Positions 7,941 through 16,296 of a stretch of 43,780 nt of DNA are shown piece by piece; position 1 is the stretch's first letter, and each line of letters starts with the position of its first letter. Location of the stretch: NCBI GenBank assembly GCA_035524895.1, contig DATLFI010000402.1:1-43780 (forward strand). Direction: 5' to 3'. The notes under the pieces are model-generated. The model was given only the letters and a program-made list of their open reading frames with translations. It made no database searches and had not been told where the DNA came from. The position numbers were made by a program, and so were the translations under genes. Source of the DNA: DATLFI01 sp035524895. Lineage in GTDB: Bacteria; Acidobacteriota; Thermoanaerobaculia; Multivoradales; Multivoraceae.

Positions 7941-8919
7941 CGCTCTCTCCTCCCACCGCGCGCACGAAGATCTCGTGCAGCGACGGCTCGCGCAGGTCGA
8001 AGCGGCGGATCCGCAGCTTGCCGACCAGCGCCTGGAGCAGGCTCTGCGGATCGACGCCCTCGGCGAGGAAGATCTCGGCCTGCTTGCCGGAGTCGTTGAT
8101 CCGCGTCACGCCCGGAAGCTGGCGCAGCACCGCGCCGTCGCCGTCATAGTCGATCATCACCCCCGCATCGCTCGCCGCGCGCACCTGCGCCAGCGGACCG
8201 TCGAGGATCTTCTGCCCGCGGTGGATCAGCACGATCGCGTCGCAGAGCTGCTCGGCCTGCTGCATGACGTGGGTCGAGAAGAGGACCGTGCGGCCCTCGC
8301 GCTTCATGTCGAGGATCAGGTCGCGCATCAGCTCGACGTTGACCGGATCGAGCCCCGAGAACGGCTCGTCGAGGATCACCAGCTCCGGCTCGTGGATGAC
8401 GGTGGCGAGGATCTGCACCTTCTGCCCCATCCCCTTCGACAACGCCTCGCACTTCTTGTCCACAGCGTCGGCGAGGCCGTAGCGGCGTAGCAGCTCGAGT
8501 CCGCGCTCGCGCGCGGCGCGGCGCGCGAGGCCCTTGAGCCGACCGAAGTAGGTGAGGATCTCCCCCACCGTCATCTTCTTGTAGAGGCCCTTCTCCTCGG
8601 GCAGGTAGCCGAGGCGGTCCTTGATCGACTCGGCGTTGGGCTGACCGAGGATCTCGATCGTGCCCTCGTCCGGATAGAGGATGCTCATCACCATGCGGAT
8701 GGTGGTGGTCTTCCCGGCGCCGTTCGGGCCGAGAAAACCATAGATGCTGCCGCGGGGGATGCGCAGGCTGAGCCGATCCACTGCCACGTAGGAGCCGAAG
8801 CGCTTCGTCACGTCGGTCAGCGCAAGCGCAACGTCGCCCGTGAAGATGGGGGCGCTGCGGGGCGGGTGTGGGACCGGCCGGTGCTCGGTCGATTCGATCG
8901 GGCGCTCGGTAAGGGTCAT
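7933..8919 (-). CDS. ABC transporter ATP-binding protein (NatA-like)
   Basis: This encodes 328 residues. Walker A is GPNGAGKT at residues 64-71, the signature is LSKGMGQKVQ, Walker B is LVILDEPFSGLDP, and the switch histidine lies in FSTHVM. After the nucleotide-binding domain, about 80 residues form the small C-terminal domain usual in exporters of this type, ending LRIRRFDLREPSLHEIFV. The first 28 residues before the domain are a Pro-rich extension and could be partly untranslated, but ATG 8919 is the only clear start upstream of the core. It energises the permease encoded next. The 250 bp between this start and the divergent SDR gene should hold both promoters; I recognise no specific operator. 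Confidence 0.93.
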   Translation of the reverse strand: MTLTERPIESTEHRPVPHPPRSAPIFTGDVALALTDVTKRFGSYVAVDRLSLRIPRGSIYGFLGPNGAGKTTTIRMVMSILYPDEGTIEILGQPNAESIKDRLGYLPEEKGLYKKMTVGEILTYFGRLKGLARRAARERGLELLRRYGLADAVDKKCEALSKGMGQKVQILATVIHEPELVILDEPFSGLDPVNVELMRDLILDMKREGRTVLFSTHVMQQAEQLCDAIVLIHRGQKILDGPLAQVRAASDAGVMIDYDGDGAVLRQLPGVTRINDSGKQAEIFLAEGVDPQSLLQALVGKLRIRRFDLREPSLHEIFVRAVGGESDE

Positions 8920-9169
8920 GGTGGGACTGCCTGTGGACTCTCGTGTTGGCTGGTCGTATTCGTCGCCACCGGATGGCTTCGATTACCTAAGGGCGGAGCA
9001 GAGTTTCCTGCTGGGTTCCGCCTACGGGAGCACCGGCGCCGCAGTTTCGCGACCATACAGCACCGCCGAGGACGGCCGAGCGAGGACCGGCGCGCGAGGA
9101 GCTCGAGCCGGCCTTCGTGCCAGAATCTCGCCCTTCGCAGGGCACGACTCGACCGCCGAGGAGACAGTG

Positions 9170-9937
9170 ATGAGGAACCTCTTCGATCTGAGCGGCAAGG
9201 TAGCGGTGATCACCGGCTCGACCAAGGGCATCGGCAAGGCCATCGCCGAGGCCTACGCGGCCTTCGGCGCGCGGGTCGTGATCTCGAGCCGCAAGCAGGA
9301 CGCCTGCGAGCGCGTAGCGGAGGAGATCCAGGCCGCCGGTGGCGAAGCCCTGGCTCTCGCCTGCAACGTCTCGCACATGGACCAGATCGAGAGCCTGCTC
9401 GCGGGTACCCGCGCACATTGGGGGCAGATCGACGTGCTGGTGTGCAACGCCGCCGTCAACCCGCACTACGGGTCGGCGCTCGACATCCCAGACTCCGCTT
9501 TCGAGAAGGTGATGGCGGTGAACATCGAGAGCAACCACTGGCTCTGCCAGCGGGTGATTCCCGAGATGAGGGAGCGCCGCGACGGCGCGATCATCCTGGT
9601 CTCCTCGATCGGCGGCCTGCGCGGCAGCCCGGTGCTCGGCGCCTACGCCATCTCCAAGGCCGCCGACATGCAGATGGCGCGCAACCTCGCGATCGAGTGC
9701 GGGCCCTTCAACATCCGAGTCAACTGCATCGCGCCCGGTCTCGTGCGCACCGACTTCGCGCGCGCGCTCTGGGAGGACGACGAGCGACGCAAGCGGACCG
9801 AGGCAGCCACGCCGCTGCGCCGACTCGGCGAGCCCTCCGACATGGCAGGTGCCGCCCTGCTACTCGCGTCGCAGGCCGGAGCTTGGCTCACCGGTCAGAC
9901 GATCGTGGTGGACGGGGGAGTGACGGTGGCCGGCTGA
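9170..9937 (+). CDS. Short-chain dehydrogenase/reductase (SDR)
   Basis: This encodes 255 residues from ATG 9170, which follows GAGGAG at 9158-9163; the frame is open further upstream but only this start gives the canonical N-terminus. The cofactor motif TGSTKGIG is at residues 15-22, the NAA motif lies in VCNAAVNPH, and the catalytic triad is Ser146, Tyr159 and Lys163 (YAISK). The tail WLTGQTIVVDGG is standard for classical SDRs. Ser17 and Lys19 in the glycine loop, and SRK at the end of the second strand, suggest NADP(H) preference. The closest named relatives are DHRS4-like carbonyl reductases and 3-oxoacyl reductases; substrate unknown. The mobile element copy 2 begins 6 bp after its stop. 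Confidence 0.92.
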   Translation: MRNLFDLSGKVAVITGSTKGIGKAIAEAYAAFGARVVISSRKQDACERVAEEIQAAGGEALALACNVSHMDQIESLLAGTRAHWGQIDVLVCNAAVNPHYGSALDIPDSAFEKVMAVNIESNHWLCQRVIPEMRERRDGAIILVSSIGGLRGSPVLGAYAISKAADMQMARNLAIECGPFNIRVNCIAPGLVRTDFARALWEDDERRKRTEAATPLRRLGEPSDMAGAALLLASQAGAWLTGQTIVVDGGVTVAG

Positions 9938-9943
9938 GGGCCC

Positions 9944-10221
9944 TAGCAGCCCGTGGTGGAACCCCCGTGGGCTGCGTTGGGAGCGCCGTGGGGCCGGATG
10001 CAAGGCGCGGGAGCGGTGGCGATGCTGGGTCCATCGCTGAGCGAGCGCAACAACGCAGACGGCCCCACGCCGCCCCAACCGCCTGGGGCGCGGGGGTTTG
10101 CGGCCGCTGGCTGCGGTGGGCCTCCTGCACGATGGCACCGCATCGCGTTCGTCGGCCACGCCTTGCCAGCGGCCGCAGATCCCCGCGCGCAGCCTCACGC
10201 GGGTTTCACCACGGGCTGCTA
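9944..10221. mobile_element. MITE-like element, copy 2 (278 bp, inverted relative to copy 1)
   Basis: The reverse complement of this stretch matches copy 1 along its full length with roughly 18 differences including one single-base indel. Terminal repeats TAGCAGCCCGTGGTGG and its complement define the edges, again with TA at both sides. It fills most of the 303 bp between the SDR stop and the stop of the convergent dienelactone hydrolase gene. An 89-codon frame runs through it on the plus strand, but the same frame has a stop in copy 1, so I do not regard it as a gene. The two copies flank a 4.9 kb segment (prenyltransferase, ABC-2 operon, SDR) in inverted orientation and could recombine to invert it. 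Confidence 0.82.
10088..10188. repeat. Internal inverted repeat of element copy 2 (24-bp arms)
   Basis: The arms 10088-10111 and 10165-10188 correspond to those at 4815-4915 in copy 1. The core here is GCGGCCGCTGGC / GCCAGCGGCCGC. The base pair G10103-C10173 replaces the T-A pair of copy 1, so both sides changed and pairing is kept. Confidence 0.85.
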
Positions 10222-10240
10222 GCCGCATCCTCTACAAGCC

Positions 10241-11038
10241 TTACAAGGCGGCCAGGATCTCCCGCCACCTCGTCCACGCCTGCTCGCGCGCCTTGCGGTT
10301 CGCCTCGCTCGCCGTCGCCTCCTCGCCGGCGCGCAGGAAGCCGTGGCCGGCCCCCTCGTAGATGACCGGCTCGAAGGTCTTGCCGAGCTCCTTCATCAGC
10401 GCTTCGCTGCCTGGAATGGTGGCGTTGATGCGCGCGTCGTCGCCACCGTAGAAACCGTACACCGGGGCCTGGATCGCCGCGAGCTCCTCGCGGGTGTGCG
10501 GGAACGCGCCGTAAAACACAAAGGCTGCCGCGAGGTCGGAACGCTGGGTCGCAAACCGGAACGTCTGACCGCCGCCCCAGCAGTAGCCTGCCACGGCCAC
10601 TTTGCCGCTGGCTGCCGGGAGCTTCGCGACGTAGTCCGCGACCGCGTGGAGCGCCGCGGTCGTGTCCTCCTGCTTCAGCTGACCGATCCCTTCACGGGCG
10701 GCGTCCGAGGTCGCGAAGTCCTTGGTGCGGCCTCCACCCGGCGCCATGCCCGAAAGCAGATCCGGCGCGATAGCGATGTAGCCGGCCTCCGCGAGCTGGT
10801 CCGCGACGCTGCGCACCCAGTCGGTGAGCCCGCGGTTCTCGTGGATCACCACCACCGCGGTGGCCTTCTCGGAAACCTCGGGGAAGGCAACGAAGCTGTG
10901 GATCGTGCGGTCGCCCGCCTTTACCTCAACCCACTCGTGGTGTCGGGGGGAGCTCTCGAGCCGTTGCAGCACGTGGTCCTGAGCCGCGGCGGGCGCTGCG
11001 AGCGCGACCGCGGCGAGCAGCCATCGAATCGTCCTCAT
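10241..11038 (-). CDS. Secreted dienelactone hydrolase family protein
   Basis: This encodes 265 residues from ATG 11038, preceded by AAGGAGG. A signal peptide ends at AAPAAAQ. It is an alpha/beta hydrolase of the dienelactone hydrolase family: HENRGL is the oxyanion region, the nucleophile is Cys153 in GYCWGGG, the acid lies in FYGGDDARI and the histidine in GAGHGFLR. The Cys nucleophile is the hallmark of true dienelactone hydrolases, which open the lactone ring of muconolactone-type compounds, but most exported relatives are uncharacterised esterases. No other aromatic-degradation gene is adjacent. It is convergent with the SDR gene across the mobile element and lies 65 bp downstream of the M24 peptidase gene on the same strand. 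Confidence 0.9.
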   Translation of the reverse strand: MRTIRWLLAAVALAAPAAAQDHVLQRLESSPRHHEWVEVKAGDRTIHSFVAFPEVSEKATAVVVIHENRGLTDWVRSVADQLAEAGYIAIAPDLLSGMAPGGGRTKDFATSDAAREGIGQLKQEDTTAALHAVADYVAKLPAASGKVAVAGYCWGGGQTFRFATQRSDLAAAFVFYGAFPHTREELAAIQAPVYGFYGGDDARINATIPGSEALMKELGKTFEPVIYEGAGHGFLRAGEEATASEANRKAREQAWTRWREILAAL

Positions 11039-11103
11039 GGGGGGTGCCTCCTTTCGAGTGTTGCTCTTCAGGATAGATGACCCGGATCGGCCCTGTCCGG
11101 CGC

Positions 11104-12507
11104 TCAGCGCACGACGTGCCAGTCGACCTGGCGTCCCGCGAGGTAGCGTACGGGCTCGCCGTCGCGCCGGAACTGGGCGTCCTGCTCGAGCTTGATCACG
11201 ACGAACTGCCCGCCCCAAGCATCGAGCGGAACGCGCACGTTCCCTTCTATCGAGAACACCGTGTCGCGATAGAGCTTCCAGTCACCCTGGACCGGCGTCG
11301 GCCCCTGGTTGTCCCACATGCCGATGGTGGGACCCGGCGCGTGGCCGAAGAAGCCCAGCGGATGCGTGTAGGTGCTCGACACGATGCCCTCGGCCTCGTT
11401 CTGCCGGATCGTCCCGGCGAGGATCTGGTTGCCGGTGCGGCCCTCGCGGAACTCGCCGGTGAGGATGTCTTGCCACCGGTTCCCCTTCTGGAGCGCGACC
11501 ACCAGCTCCTGCGGCACCTCGTCCTCGCCCTCGCGCAGCACGTAGCCCATCTCCTGGGTATCGGTGCACAGGCGCAGGTAGCAGATTCCGACATCGGTGT
11601 GCAGCACGTCGCCGCGCCGGATCACGAAATCTCCTTCGCGTCCGCAGAATGGGGTGTCGCGCTCGCACGGCTCGCCGTGCCGCTGTGCGTTCACCGAGGG
11701 CTGGAACCAGATGTCGAGCTCCAGCTCCGCGAATCGCTCGGCGATATACCAGGCGACATCGTCGGTGGTCGTGACCCCGGGGCTGACGACGCGGTTGGAG
11801 AACGCCTCGGCGATCACCGCGCGCGCGATGGAAACGATCTGCGGATAGGTCTCGAGCTCGAGCGGAGCGCGGGTCTCGAGCCAACGCACCGCGAGATCTC
11901 CCGCGCTGACTACCCGCTTGCGGAGCTCGGGGCTGAGGGCCTCGTCGAGCTGTTCGCGCAGCGCCGCGCTCAGGCCGTCGGCGACCGGCCAGTGACGCGA
12001 CACGTTGACTCCGATTCGTTTCGGGTCGCGCGCCGCGATCACCTCGGCCAGACCGCGCCACTGCTCGTCGAGGTTGCCGCCCTGCCAGGCCGCTTCGTAG
12101 AAGCGGCCGAACGGATAGCGGTTGACGCTCAGCCGCTCGACGCCCTGCTCGGGGCCGCGGTCGAAGAACACCAGCATCGTGGTCCTTCGCGCCGCGTGCA
12201 CCGGCGCCGGCGCCAGCGTGAAGAAGACCGGGTCCTCGTTGTACTCCCGGTTGATCACCAGCCACATGTCGATGCCGGTCTCGCGCATCAGATCAGGCAG
12301 CAGCTCGTCGAGCCGTTCCTCGAGCATGCGATTGATGGCCTCGGGGCGCGCGCGCTGCGGCAGCACCGAGGGCATTGCTGCAATCGTTCGTCCCTGCTCG
12401 AAGCGATCGCCGCCGTTCTGCGCGAAGGCCGCGGGCATGCTGCCCAGCCGGCACAGAGCGAGGAATGCCATAGCGACGAGGGCTCCATTACGGGCTACTG
12501 ACTTCAC
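11104..12507 (-). CDS. Secreted M24 family metallopeptidase (Xaa-Pro peptidase-like)
   Basis: This encodes 467 residues with signal peptide ending SMPAAFAQ, starting at GTG 12507 behind GGGAGC. Residues about 40-240 form a creatinase-type N-domain with DMWLVINREYNEDP; the pita-bread domain follows. All five metal ligands are present: Asp305 (HTDVGI), Asp316 (CTDTQ), His382 (THPLGFFGH), Glu421 (SIEGNV) and Glu441 (KLEQD). It should therefore be an active dinuclear metal aminopeptidase or prolidase, probably acting on peptides in the periplasm. The C-terminal strand RDTVFSIEGNVRVPLDAWGG replaces the usual exposed-loop sequence of cytosolic PepP. The neighbouring hydrolases on this strand suggest a nutrient-scavenging group but not a clear pathway. 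Confidence 0.9.
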   Translation of the reverse strand: MKSVARNGALVAMAFLALCRLGSMPAAFAQNGGDRFEQGRTIAAMPSVLPQRARPEAINRMLEERLDELLPDLMRETGIDMWLVINREYNEDPVFFTLAPAPVHAARRTTMLVFFDRGPEQGVERLSVNRYPFGRFYEAAWQGGNLDEQWRGLAEVIAARDPKRIGVNVSRHWPVADGLSAALREQLDEALSPELRKRVVSAGDLAVRWLETRAPLELETYPQIVSIARAVIAEAFSNRVVSPGVTTTDDVAWYIAERFAELELDIWFQPSVNAQRHGEPCERDTPFCGREGDFVIRRGDVLHTDVGICYLRLCTDTQEMGYVLREGEDEVPQELVVALQKGNRWQDILTGEFREGRTGNQILAGTIRQNEAEGIVSSTYTHPLGFFGHAPGPTIGMWDNQGPTPVQGDWKLYRDTVFSIEGNVRVPLDAWGGQFVVIKLEQDAQFRRDGEPVRYLAGRQVDWHVVR

Positions 12508-12605
12508 GATTTGCTCCCCACGTAGTCGAAGCTCGATCCTCGGAGACTACACGCCAGCGGTGGCCGAGTGCGCTTCCCGCCCTCTTCCGACGACGGTCTC
12601 GTTCC

Positions 12606-13898
12606 CTACGCTCTTCGCGACCACGGCTGCGGCCGGCCGTAGGTCAGCGAGCGCCAGAGCCATTCGGCCGGTCCGAAGCGGAAGCGCCGCATCCACGCGA
12701 CGCTGAGCAGCACCTGCGCAACGAACAGGAGCAGCGCCAGCCCCACCCGATCGGCGCGCGCCACGGTGCCGAACCAGCCCAGACCCCAGTGGTAGAACAG
12801 AGAGGTCATCACCAGCGTCTGGCACAGGTAGTTGGTGAGCGCCATGCGACCGGAAGACGCCAGCGCCGAGACCAGCATGCGGGCGCCGCCGGATTCCGCG
12901 AGCAAGCTCCAACCTGCCAGAAACCCGCCCGCCAGCAGCGGCCCTGAAGCGAGCAGCGCCCCTTGCCAGATCATGGCGCTCGCGGCACCCTCGCCCCAGG
13001 CCAGGGACGCCGTGCTGATCGCCGCGAGCGGCAGCGCGACGAACGCACCGGCGCGTAACAGCGCGAGCCTCAGCGGGCGTCCGTCGGAACGGAACACACC
13101 GCGGTCGAGCAGCGCGGCACCGAGCAGGAAGCAGGCGAGGATCTGGAAGCCGCCGCCGAACAACATCGCGAGCGCGAACATGCCCCAGCTCATGCCGCGC
13201 ACCGCCAGAGCTCCGAGCCACGGTCCCTCGCGGTAGAGACGCACCTCCGCCGCCATCCAGGTCGGGTCCTGCGGCCCGCCATAGATGCCAGTCTCCAGCA
13301 GCGCTGCCAGCGGCTCGCCCTCGAGCTCCACTTCGCGCCACTCCGGCGGCTCGGTGAGCTGGTCGAACTGGAACGGCGCCAGGGCCGTACCGGCGAGGAT
13401 CGCGAGCGCCCAGCAGGCCAAACCGAGCGGCAGCAAGAACCGACGACCCAGCTCCACAGCAAGCAGCAGCAGCAGACCGGCGACGCTGTAGAAGAACAGG
13501 ATGTCGCCGTACCAGAGGAGCAGCGCGTGACCGAGACCGATCGCCGCGAGCACCGCCAGACGCCGCAGATACAGTGGCACGAAGCGCGCGCCACTCGACT
13601 CCACGCTGTCGCGTTGCAGGACGAGACCGATGCCGAAGAGCAAGGAGAACAGCGGGTAGAACTTGCCCTCGCACAGCGTCTTCTCGATCCACCACAGCAG
13701 CAGCGCGAGCCCCTTGTCGGGCGCCGAGGTGCCGAACGCCTCTCCCAACGGCAGGGCGAAGAATTCGACGTTGACGATCAGGATCCCGAGCAGGGCGAAA
13801 CCGCGCGCGGCATCGATCCCGGTCAGCCGCTCGCGCTCGCGAGGAGCCGGGAGCGCGGGCGCAAGAACGCCGGATGTCACGCCAGACGGCGGCACCAA
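12606..13898 (-). CDS. DUF418 family membrane protein
   Basis: This encodes 430 residues and about ten hydrophobic helices. The start of the fold is LTGIDAARGFALLGILIVN, the standard opening of the DUF418/YeiB family, and the C-terminal DUF418 block is recognisable from SGRMALTNYLCQTLVMTSLFY to PAEWLWRSLTYGRPQPW. Family members are inner-membrane proteins related to acyltransferase-3 proteins; their role is unproven, with acyl transfer or transport suggested. The start at GTG 13898 is uncertain because the first 25 residues are not conserved-looking; a GTG at residue 7 is an alternative. It lies 98 bp downstream of the M24 gene start and 62 bp before the nucleoside hydrolase stop. Confidence 0.88.
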   Translation of the reverse strand: MVPPSGVTSGVLAPALPAPRERERLTGIDAARGFALLGILIVNVEFFALPLGEAFGTSAPDKGLALLLWWIEKTLCEGKFYPLFSLLFGIGLVLQRDSVESSGARFVPLYLRRLAVLAAIGLGHALLLWYGDILFFYSVAGLLLLLAVELGRRFLLPLGLACWALAILAGTALAPFQFDQLTEPPEWREVELEGEPLAALLETGIYGGPQDPTWMAAEVRLYREGPWLGALAVRGMSWGMFALAMLFGGGFQILACFLLGAALLDRGVFRSDGRPLRLALLRAGAFVALPLAAISTASLAWGEGAASAMIWQGALLASGPLLAGGFLAGWSLLAESGGARMLVSALASSGRMALTNYLCQTLVMTSLFYHWGLGWFGTVARADRVGLALLLFVAQVLLSVAWMRRFRFGPAEWLWRSLTYGRPQPWSRRA

Positions 13899-13960
13899 GC
13901 CTTCAGGCGCCCGCTGCGCTCCCTCCTCCGCTTCCTCCTCCCTGCGACCTCGGAGCTCGC

Positions 13961-14992
13961 TCAGGGCTGCGCGACCGGCGGCCCGGCAAGCCGGTCAACG
14001 AGCAGTGCCTGGAACTCGGACATCGGGCGGTGAGCGTAGCGAGCGCGACGACCTCCGTCGCGCTCGGGGTCGACGAGCAGGTACGGCTTGCGCGCGCCGC
14101 TGCCGGGCGACACGTCGTCCTCGCCCTCTTCGATCCACACCGCGACCTCGCTCCACTCGATCATCGTCGGGTGCGTCACCCAGCCCACGGCCAGAGTGTC
14201 GAACGGGTTGAAGCCGTCGGCGTCGAGGTTCTGTTTCCAGCGCGCGAGCCAGCTCGCGGTGCGTTCCGCGACGAAGCGGCCGGAGTCGGAGCGCTCGGCG
14301 AGCGCCGCCATGTCCTCCGCCCGGAGCCAGACGTGCGACGACACCTCCCATGGCGCGAGCTCCAGCGGCACGGAGCTCTCGAGGATCACCTGCATCGCGA
14401 CCGGGTCGAGCTCGAAGTTGAAGTCACGGAACGGCGTGTGCGTGCCCCCGGGAACGCGAAAGCTCTGTCCGATCCTCCGTCCGGCGACGACCACCACCCG
14501 GTCGATCCGCTCCGCAAGCTCCGGCCGCAAACGCAGCAGCGAGCCGACGTTGGTCACGGGACCGAGCGCGAGCACCGTCAGCCGCTCGCGCTCGAGCGCC
14601 GAGGCGAGGGCGCGCACCGCCTCGGTCTCCACGCCGAGCTGGGCGGCGTCGGCCGCGCCTGGAAACACGCCGAGCCCTGGCGCGCCGAATCGCTCGACCA
14701 GCTCGCGCGCGATCGGCACCGCGTTCTCGAACGTGGTGTTGCCGTACACCACGCTGACCCCGCGCACGGCGATCTCCGGTGAGTGGAACGCCTGGATCAT
14801 CGCCAACCCGTCGTCGACCTCGCCGTTCTCGATGCCGATCGCCGGGTCGACGTCGAGCCACACGGGGATGGGCGGCGCCGGCTCCGTAACGGAGGCCTGA
14901 AGCTCAGGTGCCTGCCGCTCGGGCTCTTCGGCACCGCAGGCACCCAAGATCACCCAGAGCAAAGCGGCCAAGTACGCTCGCCTCATCGGCAT
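13961..14992 (-). CDS. Nucleoside hydrolase, lipoprotein
   Basis: This encodes 343 residues from ATG 14992; ATG 14986 and GTG 15004 are in-frame alternatives, and the frame remains open upstream without a plausible start. The N-terminus ends in a lipobox (LLWVILGAC), so it should be anchored on the periplasmic side. The calcium-binding motif DxDPG..DD of inosine-uridine hydrolases is present but stretched: DVDPAIG, then about seven extra residues, then DDGLAM. GNTTFENAVPIARELV, ALGPVTNVGSLLRL and FNFELDPVA are further family blocks, and NPFDTLAVGWV carries the C-terminal motif. It should cleave the N-glycosidic bond of ribonucleosides outside the cytoplasm. A kinase gene lies 76 bp upstream on the same strand. 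Confidence 0.88.
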   Translation of the reverse strand: MPMRRAYLAALLWVILGACGAEEPERQAPELQASVTEPAPPIPVWLDVDPAIGIENGEVDDGLAMIQAFHSPEIAVRGVSVVYGNTTFENAVPIARELVERFGAPGLGVFPGAADAAQLGVETEAVRALASALERERLTVLALGPVTNVGSLLRLRPELAERIDRVVVVAGRRIGQSFRVPGGTHTPFRDFNFELDPVAMQVILESSVPLELAPWEVSSHVWLRAEDMAALAERSDSGRFVAERTASWLARWKQNLDADGFNPFDTLAVGWVTHPTMIEWSEVAVWIEEGEDDVSPGSGARKPYLLVDPERDGGRRARYAHRPMSEFQALLVDRLAGPPVAQP

Positions 14993-15068
14993 CTCATCGC
15001 TCACTGCTCCGCCGGCTGTGCCAGCATTACGACGACCCCTGTACCCTCCGAGGGTCGCATTTCCCTTC

Positions 15069-16133
15069 TCACGTCCGAAACGCCTCCAGGGTCCCGTCGA
15101 GGATCGCCACCCGCGCGCGTGCCAGCATGCTGGCACGAAACCCGCCGCTCGCCGCAATCGGGAGCTGTGCCACGCCGATCAGGCGGCGGATGACCTCCGC
15201 GCCGGCGTATCTCGCCACCAGCGACCCGTCGACGCCAACCTCCGCGCCCGGGTCGACGGCCGCCAAAATCAACTCCTCACCGATCCAAGAGGCCTGCCGC
15301 GCCAAACCCAGGTGTGCCGCCGCCACGCCCAGGTCGTACTCGGGGTCGCCGAAGAAGCAGAACTCGGGGTCGATGACCACGATGCGCTCCCCGGCACGCA
15401 GCCAGCTTCCCGGGAAGAAGTCGCCGTGCACCAGCACCGGACCGTCGGCGAGGTACCGCTGTCCCAGCTCCGCCACGAGCCGCCGCAGCTCCACGTCGTC
15501 GCGCAAGGACCGCGCGACGTCTTCGAGGCCCGGCTCGTAGGCCTCGAGGTCGATACCGTTCTCGGCGCGGTACGGCACCTCGAAGATGTGCTCGTGGTTG
15601 AGAGCGCGCATCTCGCGATTCTCGAGCCCGGCACGAGATTGGCCGCGAGTGGCGCCGTGGAGCGCCCGCAAGTAGCCGCCCAGGGCGCGAGCTTCCTCCA
15701 GCGTGAGCTCTCCCCGGTGGTAGAGCGCGGCCAGATCCTGGGCCTCGCCGAGGTCTTCGAGCAGCAGCACGCGAGCACCGGCGTCCGAGCCGAGCAACCG
15801 AGGCATCGCGTTCGCCACCGCCGGGATCCTCGACACGCGCTGGTAGAAGCTCTTCTCCACCAGCGCGCGATCGAACGGCGCCGCGATGGCGTCGTATTTC
15901 TCGACCCACGGCCGCGACTGCTTCACGACGACGCTGCGCCCCCGATCCGTGCGCACGCGCACGGTCAGGTTCATGTTGCCCTCTCCGGCCTTGCCGCACT
16001 CGACGACTCCCTCGCCCGGCGCCAACCAGCCGAGGCTTCGCACCATCGACTCGACCAAATCGGGCCGATCCAAGGAGAGCAGCGGAATCTCGGGGTGCGC
16101 GGCCGCGAAGCTCGCGCGCAGAGCGGAGGGCAT
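15069..16133 (-). CDS. APH/MtnK-like small-molecule phosphotransferase
   Basis: This encodes 354 residues with the choline/aminoglycoside kinase fold. Lys71 lies in VVVKQSRPWVEKY, the catalytic loop is VLVHGDFFPGSWL with Asp238, and the metal-binding motif is VIDPEFCFFGDPEYDLG with Asp255. GEGNMNLTVRV near residue 50 and the VKQ and IDPEF motifs resemble 5-methylthioribose kinase more than aminoglycoside kinases. Given the nucleoside hydrolase immediately downstream, a pentose released from nucleosides is a possible substrate, but this is inference. It is divergent from the sulfotransferase-like gene at 16297, with 163 bp between the starts. Confidence 0.85.
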   Translation of the reverse strand: MPSALRASFAAAHPEIPLLSLDRPDLVESMVRSLGWLAPGEGVVECGKAGEGNMNLTVRVRTDRGRSVVVKQSRPWVEKYDAIAAPFDRALVEKSFYQRVSRIPAVANAMPRLLGSDAGARVLLLEDLGEAQDLAALYHRGELTLEEARALGGYLRALHGATRGQSRAGLENREMRALNHEHIFEVPYRAENGIDLEAYEPGLEDVARSLRDDVELRRLVAELGQRYLADGPVLVHGDFFPGSWLRAGERIVVIDPEFCFFGDPEYDLGVAAAHLGLARQASWIGEELILAAVDPGAEVGVDGSLVARYAGAEVIRRLIGVAQLPIAASGGFRASMLARARVAILDGTLEAFRT

Positions 16134-16296
16134 GCGCGGATCACGGTATCAGTGGGAGCGGTGCAAGACCCGCAAGGCGGAAGCTCGCGGGCGTCCACTC
16201 TCTTCCGCGGCCCGTCGCTCCAACGCTCCGCTCCCGTCGACCTATGATCGAATGCTCCGAATTCGAGTCTGCTCGAATTTCCTCGAGTGTCGCCCG

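Noticed and set aside
9953..10222. 89-codon frame inside element copy 2
   Set aside because: The same frame in copy 1 is interrupted by a stop and an indel, so it is not conserved as protein.
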